The notes below the pieces were generated by a model. That model worked only from the letters and a program-made list of their open reading frames with translations, ran no database searches and was not told the DNA's origin. A program made the translations under genes and the position numbers. 64,000 nt of DNA from contig NC_074726.1 of NCBI RefSeq assembly GCF_947242115.1, positions 12,461,970-12,525,969 of the forward strand, read 5' to 3'. Shown here piece after piece: positions 1 through 14,400 of the stretch (position 1 is its first letter; each line of letters begins with the position of its first letter). This DNA comes from Biomphalaria glabrata (lineage: Eukaryota; Mollusca; Gastropoda; Planorbidae).

Positions 1-317
1 GATCTCCAATTTATACATTTTCTCTTTCTTTCCCCAGCCTGTCTCCAATCTATACATTTTCTCTTGCTTTCCCCAATCGATCTCCAATCTATACATTTTC
101 TCTTTCTTTCCCAAGCCTGTCTCCAATCTATACAATTTCTCTTTCTTTTCCCAGCCGATCTCCAATCTATACATTTTCTCTTTTTTTCCCCAGCCGATCT
201 CCAATCAATACATTTTCTCTTTCTTTCCCCAGCCTGTCTCCAATCTATACAATTTCTCTTTTTTTCCCTAGCCTGTCTCCAATCTATACATTTTCTCTTT
301 CTTTCCCCAGCCGATCT

Positions 318-1400
318 CTAATCTATACATTTTCTCTTTCTTTCCCCAGCCGATCTATAATCTATACATTTTCTCTTTCTTTCCCCAGCCGATCTCCAAT
401 CTATACATTTTCTCTTTCTTTCCCCAGTCGATCTGCAATCAATACATTTTCTCTTTCTTTCCAAAGCCTGTCTCCAATCTATACATTTTCTCTTTCTTTC
501 CCCAGCCGATCTCCAATCTATACATTTTCTCTTTCTTTCCCCAGTCGATCTGCAATCAATACATTTTCTCTTTCTTTCCCCAGTCGATCTGCAATCTATA
601 CATTTTCTCTTTCTTTCCCCAGCCTGTCTCCAATCTATACATTTTCTCTTTCTTTCCCCACCCGATCTCCAATCTATACATTTTCTCTTTCTTTCCCCAG
701 CCGATCTCCAATCTATATATTTTCTCTTTCTTTCCCCAGTCGATCTGCAATCAATACATTTTCTCTTTCTTTCCCCAGCCGATCTCCAATCTATACATTT
801 TCTCTTTCTTTCCCCAGCCGATTTCAAATCTATACATTTTCTCTTTCTTTCCCCAGCCTGTCTCCAATCTATACATTTTCTCTTTCTTTCTCCAGCCTGT
901 CTCCAATCTATACATTTTCTTTTTCTTTCCCCAGGATGTCTCCAATCTATACATTTTCTCTTTCTTTCCCCAGCCTGTCTTCAATCTATACATTTTCTTT
1001 TTCTTTCCCCAGCCTGTCTCCAATCTATACATTTTCTCTTTCTTTCCCCAGCCTGTCTCCAATCTATACATTTTCTCTTTCTTTCCCCAGCCTGTCCCAA
1101 TCTATACATTTTCTATTCTTTCCCCAGCCGATCTCCAATCTATACATTTTCTCTTTCTTTCCCCAGCCGATCTCCAATCTATACATTTTCTCTTTCTTTC
1201 CCCAGCCTGTCTCCAATCTATACATTTTCTCTTTCTTTCCCCAGCCGATCTCCAATCTATACATTTTCTCTTTCTTTCCCCAGCCTGTCTCCAATCTATA
1301 CATTTTCTCTTTCTTTCCCCAGCCGATCTCCAATCTATACATTTTCTCTTTCTTTCCCCAGCCGATCTCCAATCTATACATTTTCTCTTTCTTTACTTAA
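318..1400 (+). repeat. Higher-order block, repeated 7,931 bp downstream
   Basis: The order of unit variants in 318-1,400 (including the short units near 1,095 and the unit beginning GGATGTCTCC near 934) recurs at 8,249-9,331 with a constant offset of 7,931 bases and few differences. This shows amplification of multi-unit blocks as well as single units. Confidence 0.85.
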
Positions 1401-2019
1401 GCCCATCTCCAATCAATACATTTTCTCTTTCTTTTCCCAGCCGATCTGCAATCAATACATTTTCTCTTTCTTTCCCCAGCCGATCTCCAATCAATACATT
1501 TTCTCTTTCTTTACTTAAGCCCATCTCCAATCTATACATTTTCTCTTTCTTTCCCCAGCCGATCTCCAATCAATACATTTTCTCTTTCTTTACTTAAGCC
1601 CATCTCCAATCTATACATTTTCTATTTCTTTCCCAAGCCTGTCTCCAATCTATACATTTTCTCTTTCTTTCCCCAGCCTGTCTCCAATCTATACATTTTC
1701 TCTTTCTTTCCCCAGCCGATCTCCAATCTATACATTTTCTCTTTCTTTCCCCAGCCTGTCTCCAATCTATACAATTTCTCTTTCTTTCCCCAGCCTGTCT
1801 CCAATCTATACATTTTCTCTTTCTTTCCCCAGCCTGTCTCCAATCTATACATTTTCTCTTTCTTTCCCCAGCCGATCTCCAATCTATACATTTTCTCTTT
1901 CTTTCCCCAGCCGATCTCCAATCTATACATTTTCTCTTTCTTTCCCCAGCCTGTCTCCAATCTATACATTTTCTCTTTCTTTCCCCAGCCGATCTCCAAT
2001 CTATACATTTTCTCTTTCT

Positions 2020-5000
2020 TTACTTAAGCCCATCTCCAATCAATACATTTTCTCTTTCTTTTCCCAGCCGATCTGCAATCAATACATTTTCTCTTTCTTT
2101 CCCCAGCCGATCTCCAATCAATACATTTTCTCTTTCTTTACTTAAGCCCATCTCCAATCTATACATTTTCTCTTTCTTTCCCCAGCCGATCTCCAATCTA
2201 TACATTTTCTCTTTCTTTCCCCAGCCGATCTCCAATCTATACATTTTCTCTTTCTTTCCCCAGACGATCTCCAATCTATACATTTTCTCTTTCTTTCCCC
2301 AGCCGATCTCCAATCAATACATTTTCTCTTTCTTTACTTAAGCCCATCTCCAATCAATACATTTTCTCTTTCTTTCCCCAGCCTGTCTCCAATCAATACA
2401 TTTTCTCTTTCTTTTCCAAGCCTGTCTCCAATCTATACATTTTCTCTTTCTTTCCCCAGTCGATCTTCAATCAATACATTTTCTATTTCTTTCCCCAGCC
2501 TGTCTCCAATCTATACATTTTCTCTTTCTTTCCTCAGCCGATCTCCAATCTATACATTTTCTCTTTCTTTACTTAAGCCCATCTTCAATCAATACATTTT
2601 CTCTTTCTTTCCCCAGCCTGTCTCCAATCTATACATTTTCTCTTTCTTTCCTTAGCCGATCTCCAATCTATACATTTTCTATTTCTTTCCCAAGCCTGTC
2701 TCCAATCTATACATTTTCTCTTTCTTTCCCCAGCCGATCTCCAATCTATACATTTTCTCTTTCTTTCCCCAGCCTGTCTCCAATCTATACATTTTCTCTT
2801 TCTTTCCCCAGTCAATCTCCAATCTATACATTTTATCTTTCTTTCCCCAGCCTGTCTCCAATCTATACATTTTCTCTTTCTTTCCCCAGTCGATCTCCAA
2901 TCTATACATTTTCTCTTTCTTTCCTCAGCCGATCTCCAATCTATACATTTTTTCTTTCTTTACTTAAGCCCATCTCCAATTAATACATTTTCTCTTTCTT
3001 TCCCCAGCCTGTCTGCAATCTATACATTTTCTCTTTCTTTCCCAAGCCTGTCTCCAATCTATACATTTTCTCTTTCTTTCCCCAGCCGATCTCCAATCTA
3101 TACATTTTCTCTTTCTTTCCCCAGTCGATCTGCAATCAATACATTTTCTCTTTCTTTCCCCAGCCTGTCTCCAATCTATACATTTTCTCTTTCTTTACTT
3201 AAGCCCATCTTCAATCAATACATTTTCTCTTTCTTTCCCCAGCCTGTCTCCAATCTATACATTTTCTCTTTCTTTCCCTAGCCGATCACCAATCTATACA
3301 TTTTCTATTTCTTTCCCAAGCCTGTCTCCAATCTATACATTTTCTCTTTCTTTCCCCAGCCTGTCTCCAATCTATACATTTTCTCTTTCTTTCCCCAGCC
3401 TGTCTCCAATCTATACATTTTCTCTTTCTTTCCCCAGTCAATCTCCAATCTATACATTTTCTCTTTCTTTCCCCAGCCTGTCTCCAATTAATACATTTTC
3501 TCTTTCTTTCCCCAGCCTGTCTGCAATCTATACATTTTCTCTTTCTTTCCCAAGCCTGTCTCCAATCTATACATTTTCTCTTTCTTTCCCCAGCCGATCT
3601 CCAATCTATACATTTTCTCTTTCTTTCCCCAGCCGATCTCCAATCTATACATTTTCACTTTCTTTCCCCAGCCTGTCTCCAATCTATACATTTTCTCTTT
3701 CTTTCCCCAGCCGATCTCCAATCTATACATTTTCTCTTTCTTTCCCCAGCTTGTCTCCAATCTATACATTTTCTCTTTCTTTCCCCAGTCGATCTCCAAT
3801 CTATACATTTTCTCTTTCTTTCCCCAGCCTGTCTCCAATCTATACATTTTCTCTTTCTTTCCCCAGCCGATCTCCAATCTATACATTTTCTCTTTCTTTC
3901 CCCAGTCGATCTACAATCAATACATTTTCTCTTTCTTTCCCCAGCCGATCTCCAATCTATACATTTTCACTTTCTTTCCCCAGCCGATCTCCAATCTATA
4001 CATTTTCTCTTTCTTTCCCCAGTCGATCTGCAATCAATACATTTTCTCTTTCTTTCCCCAGCCTGTCTCCAATCTATACATTTTCTCTTTCTTTCCCCAG
4101 CCGATCTCCAATCAATACATTTTCTCTTTCTTTCCCCAGCCTGTCTCCAATCTATACAATTTCTCTTTCTTTCCCCAGCCTGTCTCCAATCTATACATTT
4201 TCTCTTTCTTTCCCCAGCCTGTCTCCAATCTATACATTTTCTCTTTCTTTCCCCAGCCGATCTCCAATCTATACATTTTCTCTTTCTTTCCCCAGCCGAT
4301 CTCCAATTTATACATTTTCTCTTTCTTTCCCCAGCCTGTCTCCAATCTATACATTTTCTCTTGCTTTCCCCAATCGATCTCCAATCTATACATTTTCTCT
4401 TTCTTTCCCAAACCTGTCTCCAATCTATACATTTTCTCTTTCTTTTCCCAGCCGATCTCCAATCTATACATTTTCTCTTTTTTTCCCCAGCCGATCTCCA
4501 ATCAATACATTTTCTCTTTCTTTCCCCAGCCTGTCTCCAATCTATACAATTTCTCTTTTTTTCCCTAGCCTGTCTCCAATCTATACATTTTCTCTTTCTT
4601 TCCCCAGCCGATCTCTAATCTATACATTTTCTCTTTCTTTCCCCAGCCGATCTATAATCTATACATTTTCTCTTTCTTTCCCCAGCCGATCTCTAATCTA
4701 TACATTTTCTCTTTCTTTCCCCAGTCGATCTGCAATCAATACATTTTCTCTTTCTTTCCAAAGCCTGTCTCCAATCTATACATTTTCTCTTTCTTTCCCC
4801 AGCCGATCTCCAATCTATACATTTTCTCTTTCTTTCCCCAGTCGATCTGCAATCAATACATTTTCTCTTTATTTCCCCAGTCGATCTGCAATCTATACAT
4901 TTTCTCTTTCTTTCCCCAGCCTGTCTCCAATCTATACATTTTCTCTTTCTTTCCCCACCCGATCTCCAATCTATACATTTTCTCTTTCTTTCCCCAGTCG

Positions 5001-8000
5001 ATCTTCAATCAATACATTTTCTATTTCTTTCCCCAGCCTGTCTCCAATCTATACATTTTCTGTTTCTTTCCTCAGCCGATCTCCAATCTATACATTTTCT
5101 CTTTCTTTACTTAAGCCCATCTTCAATCAATACATTTTCTCTTTCTTTCCCCAGCCTGTCTCCAATCTATACATTTTCTCTTTCTTTCCCTAGCCGATCT
5201 CCAATCTATACATTTTCTATTTCTTTCCCAAGCCTGTCTCCAATCTATACATTTTCTCTTTCTTTCCCCAGCCTGTCTCCAATCTATACATTTTCTCTTT
5301 CTTTCCCCAGCCGATCTCCAATCTATACATTTTCTCTTTCTTTCCCCAGCCTGTCTCCAATCTATACAATTTCTCTTTCTTTCCCCAGCCTGTCTCCAAT
5401 CTATACATTTTCTCTTTCTTTCCCCAGCCTGTCTCCAATCTATACATTTTCTCTTTCTTTCCCCAGCCGATCTCCAATCTATACATTTTCTCTTTCTTTC
5501 CCCAGCCGATCTCCAATCTATACATTTTCTCTTTCTTTCCCCAGCCTGTCTCCAATCTATACATTTTCTCTTTCTTTCCCCAGCCGATTTCCAATCTATA
5601 CATTTTCTCTTTCTTTCCCCAGCCGATCTCCAATCTATACATTTTCTCTTTCTTTACTTAAGCCCATCTCCAATCAATACATTTTCTCTTTCTTTTCCCA
5701 GCCGATCTGCAATCAATACATTTTCTCTTTCTTTCCCCAGCCGATCTCCAATCAATACATTTTCTCTTTCTTTACTTAAGCCCATCTCCAATCTATACAT
5801 TTTCTCTTTCTTTCCCCAGCCGATCTCCAATCTATACATTTTCTCTTTCTTTCCCCAGCCGATCTCCAATCTATACATTTTCTCTTTCTTTCCCCAGACG
5901 ATCTCCAATCTATACATTTTCTCTTTCTTTCCCCAGCCGATCTCCAATCAATACATTTTCTCTTTCTTTACTTAAGCCCATCTCCAATCAATACATTTTC
6001 TCTTTCTTTCCCCAGCCTGTCTCCAATCAATACATTTTCTCTTTCTTTTCCAAGCCTGTCTCCAATCTATACATTTTCTCTTTCTTTCCCCAGTCGATCT
6101 TCAATCAATACATTTTCTATTTCTTTCCCCAGCCTGTCTCCAATCTATACATTTTCTCTTTCTTTCCTCAGCCGATCTCCAATCTATACATTTTCTCTTT
6201 CTTTACTTAAGCCCATCTTCAATCAATACATTTTCTCTTTCTTTCCCCAGCCTGTCTCCAATCTATACATTTTCTCTTTCTTTCCTTAGCCGATCTCCAA
6301 TCTATACATTTTCTATTTCTTTCCCAAGCCTGTCTCCAATCTATACATTTTCTCTTTCTTTCCCCAGCCGATCTCCAATCTATACATTTTCTCTTTCTTT
6401 CCCCAGCCTGTCTCCAATCTATACATTTTCTCTTTCTTTCCCCAGTCAATCTCCAATCTATACATTTTATCTTTCTTTCCCCAGCCTGTCTCCAATCTAT
6501 ACATTTTCTCTTTCTTTCCCCAGTCGATCTCCAATCTATACATTTTCTCTTTCTTTCCTCAGCCGATCTCCAATCTATACATTTTCTCTTTCTTTACTTA
6601 AGCCCATCTCCAATTAATACATTTTCTCTTTCTTTCCCCAGCCTGTCTGCAATCTATACATTTTCTCTTTCTTTCCCAAGCCTGTCTCCAATCTATACAT
6701 TTTCTCTTTCTTTCCCCAGCCGATCTCCAATCTATACATTTTCTCTTTCTTTCCCCAGTCGATCTGCAATCAATACATTTTCTCTTTCTTTCCCCAGCCT
6801 GTCTCCAATCTATACATTTTCTCTTTCTTTACTTAAGCCCATCTTCAATCAATACATTTTCTCTTTCTTTCCCCAGCCTGTCTCCAATCTATACATTTTC
6901 TCTTTCTTTCCCTAGCCGATCACCAATCTATACATTTTCTATTTCTTTCCCAAGCCTGTCTCCAATCTATACATTTTCTCTTTCTTTCCCCAGCCGATCT
7001 CCAATCTATACATTTTCTCTTTCTTTCCCCAGCCTGTCTCCAATCTATACATTTTCTCTTTCTTTCCCCAGTCAATCTCCAATCTATACATTTTCTCTTT
7101 CTTTCCCCAGCCTGTCTCCAATTAATACATTTTCTCTTTCTTTCCCCAGCCTGTCTGCAATCTATACATTTTCTCTTTCTTTCCCAAGCCTGTCTCCAAT
7201 CTATACATTTTCTCTTTCTTTCCCCAGCCGATCTCCAATCTATACATTTTCTCTTTCTTTCCCCAGCCGATCTCCAATCTATATATTTTCACTTTCTTTC
7301 CCCAGCCTGTCTCCAATCTATACATTTTCTCTTTCTTTCCCCAGCCGATCTCCAATCTATACATTTTCTCTTTCTTTCCCCAGCTTGTCTCCAATCTATA
7401 CATTTTCTCTTTCTTTCCCCAGTCGATCTCCAATCTATACATTTTCTCTTTCTTTCCCCAGCCTGTCTCCAATCTATACATTTTCTCTTTCTTTCCCCAG
7501 CCGATCTCCAATCTATACATTTTCTCTTTCTTTCCCCAGTCGATCTACAATCAATACATTTTCTCTTTCTTTCCCCAGCCGATCTCCAATCTATACATTT
7601 TCACTTTCTTTCCCCAGCCGATCTCCAATCTATACATTTTCTCTTTCTTTCCCCAGTCGATCTGCAATCAATACATTTTCTCTTTCTTTCCCCAGCCTGT
7701 CTCCAATCTATACATTTTCTCTTTCTTTCCCCAGCCGATCTCCAATCAATACATTTTCTCTTTCTTTCCCCAGCCTGTCTCCAATCTATACAATTTCTCT
7801 TTCTTTCCCCAGCCTGTCTCCAATCTATACATTTTCTCTTTCTTTCCCCAGCCTGTCTCCAATCTATACATTTTCTCTTTCTTTCCCCAGCCGATCTCCA
7901 ATCTATACATTTTCTCTTTCTTTCCCCAGCCGATCTCCAATTTATACATTTTCTCTTTCTTTCCCCAGCCTGTCTCCAATCTATACATTTTCTCTTGCTT

Positions 8001-8614
8001 TCCCCAATCGATCTCCAATCTATACATTTTCTCTTTCTTTCCCAAACCTGTCTCCAATCTATACATTTTCTCTTTCTTTTCCCAGCCGATCTCCAATCTA
8101 TACATTTTCTCTTTTTTTCCCCAGCCGATCTCCAATCAATACATTTTCTCTTTCTTTCCCCAGCCTGTCTCCAATCTATACAATTTCTCTTTTTTTCCCT
8201 AGCCTGTCTCCAATCTATACATTTTCTCTTTCTTTCCCCAGCCGATCTCTAATCTATACATTTTCTCTTTCTTTCCCCAGCCGATCTATAATCTATACAT
8301 TTTCTCTTTCTTTCCCCAGCCGATCTCCAATCTATACATTTTCTCTTTCTTTCCCCAGTCGATCTGCAATCATTACATTTTCTCTTTCTTTCCAAAGCCT
8401 GTCTCCAATCTATACATTTTCTCTTTCTTTCCCCAGCCGATCTCCAATCTATACATTTTCTCTTTCTTTCCCCAGTCGATCTGCAATCAATACATTTTCT
8501 CTTTATTTCCCCAGTCGATCTGCAATCTATACATTTTCTCTTTCTTTCCCCAGCCTGTCTCCAATCTATACATTTTCTCTTTCTTTCCCCACCCGATCTC
8601 CAATCTATACATTT
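2020..8614 (+). repeat. 3,634-bp higher-order tandem duplication in the array
   Basis: Variant patterns at 2,020, 2,585, 3,751, 4,112 and 4,361 recur at 5,654, 6,219, 7,385, 7,746 and 7,995, always 3,634 bases on. The copies are about 2,020-4,980 and 5,654-8,614. The neighbouring block at 1,622 recurs at 5,217 (offset 3,595, exactly one 39-base unit fewer), so single units have been gained or lost after the block duplication. Part of the block recurs again at 9,324. Confidence 0.88.
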
Positions 8615-11499
8615 TCTCTTTCTTTCCCCAGCCGATCTCCAATCTATATATTTTCTCTTTCTTTCCCCAGTCGATCTGCAATCAATACATTTTCTCTTTC
8701 TTTCCCCAGCCGATCTCCAATCTATACATTTTCTCTTTCTTTCCCCAGCCGATCTCAAATCTATACATTTTCTCTTTCTTTTCCCAGCCTGTCTCCAATC
8801 TATACTTTTTCTCTTTCTTTCTCCAGCCTGTCTCCAATCTATACATTTTCTTTTTCTTTCCCCAGGATGTCTCCAATCTATACATTTTCTCTTTCTTTCC
8901 CCAGCCTGTCTTCAATCTATACATTTTCTTTTTCTTTCCCCAGCCTGTCTCCAATCTATACATTTTCTCTTTCTTTCCCCAGCCTGTCTCCAATCTATAC
9001 ATTTTCTCTTTTCTTCCCCAGCCTGTCCCAATCTATACATTTTCTATTCTTTCCCCAGCCGATCTCCAATCTATACATTTTCTCTTTCTTTCCCCAGCCG
9101 ATCTCATATCTATACATTTTCTCTTTCTTTCCCCAGCCTGTCTCCAATCTATACATTTTCTCTTTCTTTCCCCAGCCGATCTCCAATCTATACATTTTCT
9201 CTTTCTTTCCCCAGCCTGTCTCCAATCTATACATTTTCTCTTTCTTTCCCCAGCCGATCTCCAATCTATACATTTTCTCTTTCTTTCCCCAGCCGATCTC
9301 CAATCTATACATTTTCTCTTTCTTTACTTAAGCCCATCTCCAATCAATACATATTCTCTTTCTTTTCCCAGCCGATCTGCAATCAATACATTTTCTCTTT
9401 CTTTCCCCAGCCGATCTCCAATCAATACATTTTCTATTTCTTTACTTAAGCCCATCTCCAATCTATACATTTTCTCTTTCTTTCCCCAGCCGATCTCCAA
9501 TCTATACATTTTCTCTTTCTTTCCCCAGCCGATCTCCAATCTATACATTTTCTCTTTCTTTCCCCAGACGATCTCCAATCTATACATTTTCTCTTTCTTT
9601 CCCCAGCCGATCTCCAATCAATACATTTTCTCTTTCTTTACTTAAGCCCATCTCCAATCAATACATTTTCTCATTCTTTCCCCAGCCTGTCTCCAATCAA
9701 TACATTTTCTCTTTCTTTTCAAAGCCTGTCTCCAATCTATACATTTTCTCTTTCTTTCCCCAGTCGATCTTCAATCAATACATTTTCTATTTCTTTCCCC
9801 AGCCTGTCTCCAATCTATACATTTTCTCTTTCTTTCCTAAGCCGATCTCCAATCTATACATTTTCTCTTTCTTTACTTAAGCCCATCTTCAATCAATACA
9901 TTTTCTCTTTCTTTCCCCAGCCTGTCTCCAATCTATACATTTTCTCTTTCTTTCCCTAGCCGATCTCCAATCTATACATTTTCTATTTCTTTCCCAAGCC
10001 TGTCTCCAATCTATACATTTTCTCTTTCTTTCCCCAGCCTGTCTCCAATCTATACATTTTCTCTTTCTTTCCCCAGCCGATCTCCAATCTATACATTTTC
10101 TCTTTCTTTCCCCAGCCTGTCTCCAATCTATACAATTTCTCTTTCTTTCCCCAGCCTGTCTCCAATCTATACATTTTCTCTTTCTTTCCCCAGCCTGTCT
10201 CCAATCTATACATTTTCTCTTTCTTTCCCCAGCCGATCTCCAATCTATACATTTTCTCTTTCTTTCCCCAGCCGATCTCCAATTTATACATTTTCTCTTT
10301 CTTTCCCCAGCCTGTCTCCAATCTATACATTTTCTCTTGCTTTCCCCAATCGATCTCCAATCTATACATTTTCTCTTTCTTTCCCAAGCCTGTCTCCAAT
10401 CTATACATTTTCTCTTTCTTTTCCCAGCCGATCTCCAATCTATACATTTTCTCTTTTTTTCCCCAGCCGATCTCCAATCAATACATTTTCTCTTTCTTTC
10501 CCCAGCCTGTCTCCAATCTATACAATTTCTCTTTTTTTCCCTAGCCTGTCTCCAATCTATACATTTTCTCTTTCTTTCCCCAGCCGATCTCTAATCTATA
10601 CATTTTCTCTTTCTTTCCCCAGCCGATCTATAATCTATACATTTTCTCTTTCTTTCCCCAGCCGATCTCCAATCTATACATTTTCTCTTTCTTTCCCCAG
10701 TCGATCTGCAATCAATACATTTTCTCTTTCTTTCCCCAGCCTGTCTCCAATCTATACATTTTCTCTTTCTTTCCCCACCCGATCTCCAATCTATACATTT
10801 TCTCTTTCTTTCCCCAGCCGATCTCCAATCTATATATTTTCTCTTTCTTTCCCCAGTCGATCTGCAATCAATACATTTTCTCTTTCTTTCCCCAGCCGAT
10901 CTCCAATCTATACATTTTCTCTTTCTTTCCCCAGCCGATCTCAAATCTATACATTTTCTCTTTCTTTCCCCAGCCTGTCTCCAATCTATACATTTTCTCT
11001 TTCTTTCTCCAGCCTGTCTCCAATCTATACATTTTCTTTTTCTTTCCCCAGGATGTCTTTAATCTATACATTTTCTCTTTCTTTCCCCAGCCTGTCTTCA
11101 ATCTATACATTTTCTTTTTCTTTCCCCAGCCTGTCTCCAATCTATACATTTTCTCTTTCTTTCCCCAGCCTGTCTCCAATCTATACATTTTCTCTTTCTT
11201 TCCCAAGCCTGTCCCAATCTATACATTTTCTATTCTTTCCCCAGCCGATCTCCAATCTATACATTTTCTCTTTCTTTCCCCAGCCGATCTCCAATCTATA
11301 CATTTTCTCTTTCTTTCCCCAGCCTGTCTCCAATCTATACATTTTCTCTTTCTTTCCCCAGCCGATCTTCAATCTATACATTTTCTCTTTCTTTCCCCAG
11401 CCTGTCTCCAATCTATACAATTTCTCTTTCTTTCCCCAGCCTGTCTCCAATCAATACATTTTCTCTTTCTTTCCCCAGCCTGTCTCCAATCTATACATT

Positions 11500-14400
11500 T
11501 TCTCTTTCTTTTCCCAGCCGATCTCCAATCTATACATTTTCTCTTTTTTTCCCCAGCCGATCTCCAATCAATACATTTTCTCTTTCTTTCCCCAGCCTGT
11601 CTCCAATCTATACAATTTCTCTTTTTTTCCCTAGCCTGTCTCCAATCTATACATTTTCTCTTTCTTTCCCCAGCCGATCTCTAATCTATACATTTTCTCT
11701 TTCTTTCCCCAGCCGATCTATAATCTATACATTTTCTCTTTCTTTCCCCAGCCGATCTCCAATCTATACATTTTCTCTTTCTTTCCCCAGTCGATCTGCA
11801 ATCAATACATTTTCTCTTTCTTTCAAAAGCCTGTCTCCAATCTATACATTTTCTCTTTCTTTCCCCAGCCGATCTCCAATCTATACATTTTCTCTTTCTT
11901 TCCCCAGTCGATCTGCAATCAATACATTTTCTCTTTCTTTCCCCAGTCGATCTGCAATCTATACATTTTCTCTTTCTTTCCCCAGCCTGTCTCCAATCTA
12001 TACATTTTCTCTTTCTTTCCCCACCCGATCTCCAATCTATACATTTTCTCTTTCTTTCCCCAGCCTGTCTCCAATCTATACATTTTCTCTTTCTTTCCCC
12101 ACCCGATCTCCAATCTATACATTTTCTCTTTCTTTCCTCAGGCGATCTCCAATCTATACATTTTCTCTTTCTTTCCCAAGCCTGTCTCCAATCTATACAT
12201 TTTCTCTTTCTTTCCCCAGCCTGTCTCCAATCTATACATTTTCTCTTTCTTTCCCCAGCCTGTCTCCAATCTATACATTTTCTCTTTCTTTCCCCAGCCT
12301 GTCTCCAATCTATACATTTTCTCTTTCTTTCCCCAGCCGATCTCCAATCTATACATTTTCTCTTTCTTTCCCCAGCCGATCTCCAATTTATACATTTTCT
12401 CTTTCTTTCCCCAGCCTGTCTCCAATCTATACATTTTCTCTTTCTTTCCCCAGCCGATCTCCAATCTATACATTTTCTCTTTTTTTCCCCAGCCGATCTC
12501 CAATCTATATATTTTCTCTTTCTTTCCCCAGCCTGTCTCCAATCTATACATTTTCTCTTTCTTTCCCCAGCCTGTCTCCAATCTATACATTTTCTCTTTC
12601 TTTCCCCAGCCGATCTCCAATCATAACATTTTCTCTTTCTTTCCCCACCCGATCTCCAATCTATACATTTTCTCTTTCTTTCCCCAGCCGATCTGCAATC
12701 AATACATTTTCTCTTTCTTTCCCCAGCCGATCTCTAATCTATACATTTTCTCTTTCTTTCCCAAGCCTGTCTCCAATCAATACATTTTCTCTTTCTTTCC
12801 CCAGTCGATCTGCAATCTATACATTTTCTATTTCTTTCCCCAGCCTTTCTCCAATCTATACATTTTCTCTTTCTTTCCCCAGCCTGTCTCCAATCTATAC
12901 ATTTTCTCTTTCTTTTCCCAGCCTGTCTCCAATCTATACATTTTCTCTTTCTTTCCCCAGCCGATCCCAAATTTATACATTTTCTCTTTCTTTCCCCAGC
13001 CTGTCTCCAATCTATACATTTTCTCTTTCTTTCCCCAGCCTGTCTCCAATCTTTACATTTTCTTTTTCTTTCCCCAGGATGTCTCCAATCTATACATTTT
13101 CTCTTTCTTTCCCCAGCCTGTCTTCAATCTATACATTTTCTCTTTCTTTCTCCAGCCTGTCTCCAATCTATACATTTTCTCTTTCTTTCCCCAGCCTGTC
13201 TCCAATCTATACATTTTCTCTTTCTTTCCCCAGCCTGTCTCCAATCTATACATTTTCTCTTTCTTTCCCCAGCCGATCTCCAATCTATACATTTTCTCTT
13301 TCTTTACTTAAGCCCATCTCCAATCTATACATTTTCTCTTTTTTTCCCCAGCCTGTCTCCAAACTATACATTTTCTCTTTCTTTCCCCAGCCGATCTCCA
13401 ATCTATACATTTTCTCTTTCTTTCCCCAGCCTGTCTCCAATCTATACATTTTCTCTTTCTTTCCCCAGCCGATCTCCAATCTATACATTTTCTCTTTCTT
13501 TCCCCAGCCGATCTCCAATCTATACATTTTCTCTTTCTTTACTTAAGCCCATCTCCAATCAATACATTTTCTCTTTCTTTTCCCAGCCGATCTGCAATCA
13601 ATACATTTTCTCTTTCTTTCCCCAGCCTTTCTCCAATCTATACATTTTCTCTTTCTTTCCCCAGCCGATCTCCAATCTATACATTTTCTCTTTCTTTCCC
13701 CAGCCGATCTCCAATCAATACATTTTCTCTTTCTTTACTTAAGCCCATCTCCAATCAATACATTTTCTCTTTCTTTTCCCAGCCGATCTGCAATCAATAC
13801 ATTTTCTCTTTCTTTACCCAGCCGATCTCCAATCAATACATTTTCTCTTTCTTTACTTAAGCCCATCTCCAATCAATACATTTTCTCTTTCTTTCCCCAG
13901 CCGATCTCCAATCTATACATTTTCTTTTTCTTTCCCAAGCCTGTCTCCAATCAATACATTTTCTCTTTCTTTCCCCAGTCGATCTGCAATCAATACATTT
14001 TCTATTTCTTTCCCCAGCCGATCTCCAATCTATACATTTTCTCTTTCTTTACTTAAGCCCATCTCCAATCTATACATTTTCTCTTTCTTTTCCCAGCCGA
14101 TCTCCAATCTATACATTTTCTCTTTTTTTCCCCAGCCGATCTCCAATCAATACATTTTCTCTTTCTTTCCCCAGCCTGTCTCCAATCTATACAATTTCTC
14201 TTTTTTTCCCTAGCCTGTCTCCAATCTATACATTTTCTCTTTCTTTCCCCAGCCGATCTCTAATCTATACATTTTCTCTTTCTTTCCCCAGCCGATCTAT
14301 AATCTATACATTTTCTCTTTCTTTCCCCAGCCGATCTCCAATCTATACATTTTCTCTTTCTTTCCCCAGTCGATCTGCAATCAATACATTTTCTCTTTCT